Shown here: positions 60,860 through 64,000 of the stretch, piece by piece | How the letters are laid out: each line of letters opens with the position of its first letter | How positions within the stretch are numbered: the first letter of the stretch is position 1 | Assembly: GCF_013085465.1 (NCBI RefSeq) | Contig: NZ_CP049838.1 | Location: 3,286,001 to 3,350,000 of the forward strand | Direction: 5' to 3' | DNA from: Streptomyces asoensis | GTDB taxonomy: Bacteria; Actinomycetota; Actinomycetes; Streptomycetales; Streptomycetaceae | Length of the DNA stretch: 64,000 nucleotides | Translations under genes and position numbers: made by a program | The notes under the pieces: model-generated | The model's database searches: none | Told to the model about the DNA's origin: nothing | What the model saw: the letters and a program-made list of their open reading frames with translations, nothing else

Positions 60860-62310
60860 CCTCGCAGAACACCACCTCGCGGAACATGACGTCACCGAGC
60901 GCGACGTCACCGAACCTGGCCGACCCGCTCCTCGACCCCGCCGTCGTCGGCGACTTCCTGGGCCGTGTCGAGGAGCTGTCCCGTACCGAGGATCCGGGCG
61001 GCCCGGTCGGGCTGCCCGCCCTGATCGACCGGTTCGCGGCCCTGCCGGCCCCGCCCGGCGCCGTCGTCGTCATCGCGCTGCCGAACGGCATCCGGGCGCT
61101 GCGGTTCTTCTTCGCCGTCGCGCTGGCCGGACACACCCCCGTGCTGCTCTCCCCGTCGACCCCGGTGTCCCGGGTCCGCGAGGTGGCCCGCGAGCTGGGC
61201 GCCTGCGCACTGGTCCGGGCGGCCGTCCGGGCCGACGCGTACGGCGTCACCGACGTCACCCGCACCGGCGGCGCCGACCTCGGCCTCTTCACCGGCCGGC
61301 CGTATCTGCACCACGGGCCGGGCCACGTGATCCTGATGAGCTCCGGCACCTCCGGCATGGCCACCGGATGCCTGCACGGCATCGACGCCCTGCTGCGCAA
61401 CGCCCGCCGCCACGGCCGCTCCCTCGGCCAGCGCCCCACCGACACCGCCCTGGTCAGCCTGCCCGTCTACTACTCCTACGCGCTGGTCGCCCAGGTCCTC
61501 GGCGGCCTCGTGCACGGCTCGCGGCTGGTCATGGCCGGACCGCCGTTCTCGGTGGCCGACTATCTGGCCACGGTCGCCGGCCGGGGCGTCACCCTCTCCT
61601 CGCTCACCCCGAGCCTGGTCAAGTCCGTCGTCACCGCGGGCGGTGAACTGCCCGCGCCGCTGCGCACGCTGACCGTGGGCGGCCAGGCCCTCGACCCGTC
61701 GTACGTCTCCCGCCTGCTGAAACTCAACCCCGAGCTGGGCCTGTACATCACCTACGGGCTGACCGAGGCCGGACCACGGGTGTCCACCCTCGCCGCGCAC
61801 CGGGAGCCCCCGCACCGGCACGGCTCGGTGGGGGTGCCGCTGGACGGCGTCGAGGTGCTCACCCGGCCCACCGACACCGGGGAACGGGAGCTGCTCGTGC
61901 GCTCCGACACCGTCTACCGCAGGCGGGTCGGCGAGCCCGCGCCGTCCAAGCGCGGCGATCTGGTCGAGCCCGGCCTGCTGGCCACCGGCGACATCGGACA
62001 TGTCGACGACGACGGGTACGTGTACGTGCACGGCCGCTCGTCGGACTTCGCGATGGTGCGCGGCGAGAAGGTGTCGACGGCGACGGTGCGCCGGGCCGCC
62101 GAGTCGCTGCCCGGTGTGGTCCGTGCCGCGACCAGGATCGCCGTCGTGGACGACGACTCCGCCGTCCTCGAGCTCGACGTCTTCGTCGACGACGCCGTAC
62201 CGCCCTCCGAGGCGGAGATGCGGCGGCACCTGCGGTCCCTGCTGACCCGTAACGAACTGCCGCTGACGGTCCGGATCCGGTCGCTGCGCGCGGGCGAGCA
62301 CCACAAGTGA
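60856..62310 (+). CDS. AMP-forming acyl/aryl ligase
   Basis: This 484-residue adenylating enzyme has the P-loop equivalent VILMSSGTSGMATG, the motif LYITYGLTEAGPRVS, and LLATGDIGHVDDDGYVYVHG followed by RSSDFAMVRGEKV, as in the ANL superfamily. The C-terminal domain ends early (LPLTVRIRSLRAGEHHK) and the usual catalytic Lys region is not obvious. The N-terminus has a Thr/Ser/Asn-rich leader. It probably activates a starter or intermediate acid for loading. It overlaps both neighbours by 4 bp. Confidence 0.85.
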   Translation: MTSQNTTSRNMTSPSATSPNLADPLLDPAVVGDFLGRVEELSRTEDPGGPVGLPALIDRFAALPAPPGAVVVIALPNGIRALRFFFAVALAGHTPVLLSPSTPVSRVREVARELGACALVRAAVRADAYGVTDVTRTGGADLGLFTGRPYLHHGPGHVILMSSGTSGMATGCLHGIDALLRNARRHGRSLGQRPTDTALVSLPVYYSYALVAQVLGGLVHGSRLVMAGPPFSVADYLATVAGRGVTLSSLTPSLVKSVVTAGGELPAPLRTLTVGGQALDPSYVSRLLKLNPELGLYITYGLTEAGPRVSTLAAHREPPHRHGSVGVPLDGVEVLTRPTDTGERELLVRSDTVYRRRVGEPAPSKRGDLVEPGLLATGDIGHVDDDGYVYVHGRSSDFAMVRGEKVSTATVRRAAESLPGVVRAATRIAVVDDDSAVLELDVFVDDAVPPSEAEMRRHLRSLLTRNELPLTVRIRSLRAGEHHK

Positions 62311-63029
62311 CGGGCCCGGAACCGCTCACCCTGTACTGCGTGCCGCACGCCGGCGGCTCCGCGCGCAGCTTCGTGCGCTGGCGGCGCGAGCTGCCGGCCG
62401 GGCTGCGCGCCCGGCCGCTGGAGATCGCGGGCAAGGGCCTGCGCTCCCGTGAGCCGCGGGCGGCGACCCTGCGGGCGGCCGCCGCCGACCTCGCCCTCCA
62501 CCTGGACCCGTCCGGCCGGTACGCGCTCCTCGGGCACAGCATGGGCGGCCTGCTCGCCCACGAGACGGCCCTCGCCCTGCACGCCCTGGGCCGCCCCGCG
62601 CCCGAGTTCGTCGTGGTCGCCGCCGCCCGGCCGCCCCATCTCCTCGGCACCTCCGCCTACGGCCCCCTGCTCGCCCTGGACGACGACGCCCTGCTCGACG
62701 CGCTCGCGGAGAACGGCCGGATCCCGATGGAGGTACGCCGGTCACCGATGCGGCACCAGTTCGTGCCGGTCATCCGCGGCGACCTCGCGCTGCTCGCCGG
62801 CCACCGCCCCGACCCCGAGCCGCGACCCCTCCCGAGCGACCTCGTCGCCTGGTACGGCGACGACGACGCGGACACCCCACCCGACGTGATGGCCGACTGG
62901 CAGCACTACACCCGGCGCACACACGTCGGCGAGGCCTTCACCGGCGGCCACTTCTTCCTCCACGAACACTTCGAGGAGATCGTGCCCCGACTCCTGAAAC
63001 TGGCCGCACAGCAACGCGCGGACCACTGA
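62307..63029 (+). CDS. Type II thioesterase
   Basis: This 240-residue alpha/beta hydrolase starts with LYCVPHAGGSARSFVRWRRE, the thioesterase II signature. The nucleophile Ser is in LLGHSMGGLLAHE (near residue 81), an Asp is in the YGDDDADTPP strand and the His in TGGHFFLHEHFEEI near the C-terminus. Such enzymes release products or remove wrong chains from carrier proteins. It is the last gene of the four-gene cluster; no carrier-protein gene is in the window. Confidence 0.88.
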   Translation: MTGPEPLTLYCVPHAGGSARSFVRWRRELPAGLRARPLEIAGKGLRSREPRAATLRAAAADLALHLDPSGRYALLGHSMGGLLAHETALALHALGRPAPEFVVVAAARPPHLLGTSAYGPLLALDDDALLDALAENGRIPMEVRRSPMRHQFVPVIRGDLALLAGHRPDPEPRPLPSDLVAWYGDDDADTPPDVMADWQHYTRRTHVGEAFTGGHFFLHEHFEEIVPRLLKLAAQQRADH

Positions 63030-63098
63030 CCGAAATCGGAGTCGGCCAGCGACCCACCCATCGAACGGCAACACCAGAGAAACGGCCACAGGCCGAAG

Positions 63099-63880
63099 CG
63101 CGGGGCGCGGGGCGCGGGGCGCGGGGCGCGGGGCGCGGGGCGCGGCCTACCGTAGGCCGGTGGCCGGTGGCGGAAGACCGACGCCCGGGGCCAGTGCGGA
63201 AAGCCGGTGCGCGGTGGCCGGGGGCCGGGGCGGTGGCCGCAGGCCGGAGGCGGTGCGCGGTGGCCGGGGCGGTGGCCGGAGGCGGTGCGCGGTGGCCGGG
63301 GGCCCGAGGCGGTGGCCGCAGGCCGCGGGCCGGAGGCGGTGGCCGCAGGCCGCGGGCCGGAGGCGGTGGCCGCAGGCCGCGGGCCGGAGGCGGTGGCCGC
63401 AGGCCAGTGCCAGAAAGCCGGGGCCCGGTGGCCGGTGCGCCGTGGCCGCAGGCCGGGGCCCGGGGCCACGGGGCCGTGCCCGGTGGCCGGGGGCCGGTGC
63501 ACGGTGGCAGGTGGCCGGTGCGCGGTGGCCGCAGGCCGGGGCCCGGGGCCGTGCGCGGTGGCCGTAGGCCGGGGCCAATGGCCGGTGGCGGAAAGCCGGC
63601 CCGGGCCGGTGCACGGTGGCCGGTGCGCGGTGGCCGCGGGCCGGGGCCCGGGGCCGTGCGCGGTGGCCGCAGGCCGGGGCCAGTGGCCGGTGGCGGAAAG
63701 CCGGCCCGGGCCGGTGCACGGTGGCCGGTGCGCGGTGGCCGTAGGCCGGGGCCAGTGGCCGGTGGCGGAAGACCGGTGCCCGGGGCCAGTGCCGGAAAGC
63801 CGGCCCGGGGCCGGTGCCCGGGGCCGGTGCCCGGGGTCGGAAGGCCGGTGCCCGGGGTCGGAAGGCCGGTTGGGTGGGGT
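63099..63880. repeat. Long GC-rich tandem-repeat region, no gene
   Basis: The first part is about seven copies of the heptamer GCGGGGC. The rest is built from GGTGGCCGCAGGCCG-like units. A 27-bp unit beginning GGCCGCAGGCCGCGGGCCGG is repeated exactly about three times near 63315-63400, and larger blocks of roughly 110 bp (including GGCGGAAAGCCGGCCCGGGCC) recur between 63580 and 63790. Open frames run through in several phases, giving His/Arg/Pro repeats; none has a good start. It follows the thioesterase and precedes a gene on the other strand. Confidence 0.8.
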
Positions 63881-63899
63881 CGGGTCGGGTGGGGTCGGG

Positions 63900-64000
63900 T
63901 CAGTGCTGCACGGGGCAGCCGTTGCCGCCGCCGCGTACCGGGGCGTCGGTGTCGTGCCGGGTGCCCAGCAGCCAGTACGCGTCCTCCGCCGCCCGCCACA
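63900..64000 (-). CDS. 3' end of an unrecognised gene
   Basis: The minus strand encodes the last 33 codons of a protein, reading WRAAEDAYWLLGTRHDTDAP and ending NGCPVQH before a TGA at 63902-63900. Codon third positions are almost all G/C and the composition is protein-like. The gene continues beyond the right edge. I do not recognise the family. Confidence 0.55.
   Translation of the reverse strand, partial: WRAAEDAYWLLGTRHDTDAPVRGGGNGCPVQH

Noticed and set aside
63150..63880. Possible CRISPR array
   Set aside because: Repeats are directly adjacent or nested with no unique spacers of constant length, and no cas genes are present.
62938..63999. Long His/Arg/Pro-repeat protein on the minus strand across the repeat block
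   Set aside because: The frame follows the 27-bp repeat unit (a multiple of three), so openness is automatic. It has no start signal and overlaps the end of the thioesterase.

Overview
The window is a typical Streptomyces-type actinobacterial chromosome segment. It has very high GC, G/C at almost every third codon position, many GTG starts, 4-bp ATGA/GTGA overlaps inside operons, twin-arginine signal peptides, and family members characteristic of the genus (an SCO2400-type zinc-finger protein, MatB, an Mbl-like actin, a MAB_1171c-type membrane protein). No tRNA, rRNA, CRISPR array, complete IS element or phage was seen. Most of the block 46.5-59 kb looks like ordinary core chromosome.

Layout. 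0-8.5 kb: the 5' end of a GH3 beta-glucosidase, an exported pyroglutamyl-peptidase-like protein with Ser in place of the catalytic Cys, a LysE/EI24 membrane pair, a serine hydrolase, an NADP-dependent oxidoreductase with a divergent MarR regulator and a palindromic operator, a GntR/UTRA regulator operon, and an anti-sigma-type ATPase. 8.5-14.8 kb: a YtfQRT-YjfF-like sugar ABC transporter and its LacI regulator with a lac-operator-like palindrome. 15-23.5 kb: the SCO2400-type protein, then sugar-acid catabolism genes (enolase-superfamily dehydratase, zinc alcohol dehydrogenase, U32-like protein) and a ChvE-MmsA-MmsB monosaccharide transporter. 23.7-32.7 kb: an aminotransferase with a long Ala/Pro/Met tail, a GH43 endo-arabinanase, a possible I66 protease inhibitor, two Tat-exported intradiol dioxygenases, an FAD monooxygenase, a DUF4360 protein, a truncated ADP-ribosyltransferase gene and an Rrf2 regulator. 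33-37.8 kb: a GH51 arabinofuranosidase with a three-gene ABC importer for (probably) arabino-oligosaccharides. 38-41.5 kb: an ImmA/IrrE-like putative peptidase, a MAB_1171c protein and an FAD oxidoreductase. 41.9-46.5 kb: an SMP-30 lactonase with an IclR regulator, a hypothetical gene, an ATP-grasp protein and a MerR-PP2C fusion. 46.5-49.5 kb: MatB and a fused carboxyltransferase. 49.6-56.1 kb: a trypsin/MoxR/SAV_2336 operon resembling the VMAP (vWA-MoxR-associated protein) conflict systems. 56.2-63 kb: a Tat-exported cytokinin-dehydrogenase-like enzyme, Mbl, and a compact ketosynthase/ligase/thioesterase cluster. The end of the window is a repeat-rich stretch and the 3' end of one more gene.

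How the parts connect. A 13-bp sequence, GAAATCTCGAACA, occurs exactly in the promoter regions of both the IclR gene (43.5 kb) and the sugar-acid operon (16.1 kb). Close variants lie before the U32-like gene, before the arabino-oligosaccharide transporter and, more weakly, before the YtfQ-like transporter and the GH43 gene. The GH43 gene and the arabino-oligosaccharide transporter also share near-identical promoters (TTGACG, 17 bp, TACGGT). I infer that one regulator, most simply the IclR protein, coordinates extracellular arabinan breakdown, oligosaccharide and monosaccharide import, and oxidation of the sugar through a lactone and an aldonic acid. That inference comes from sequence patterns only.
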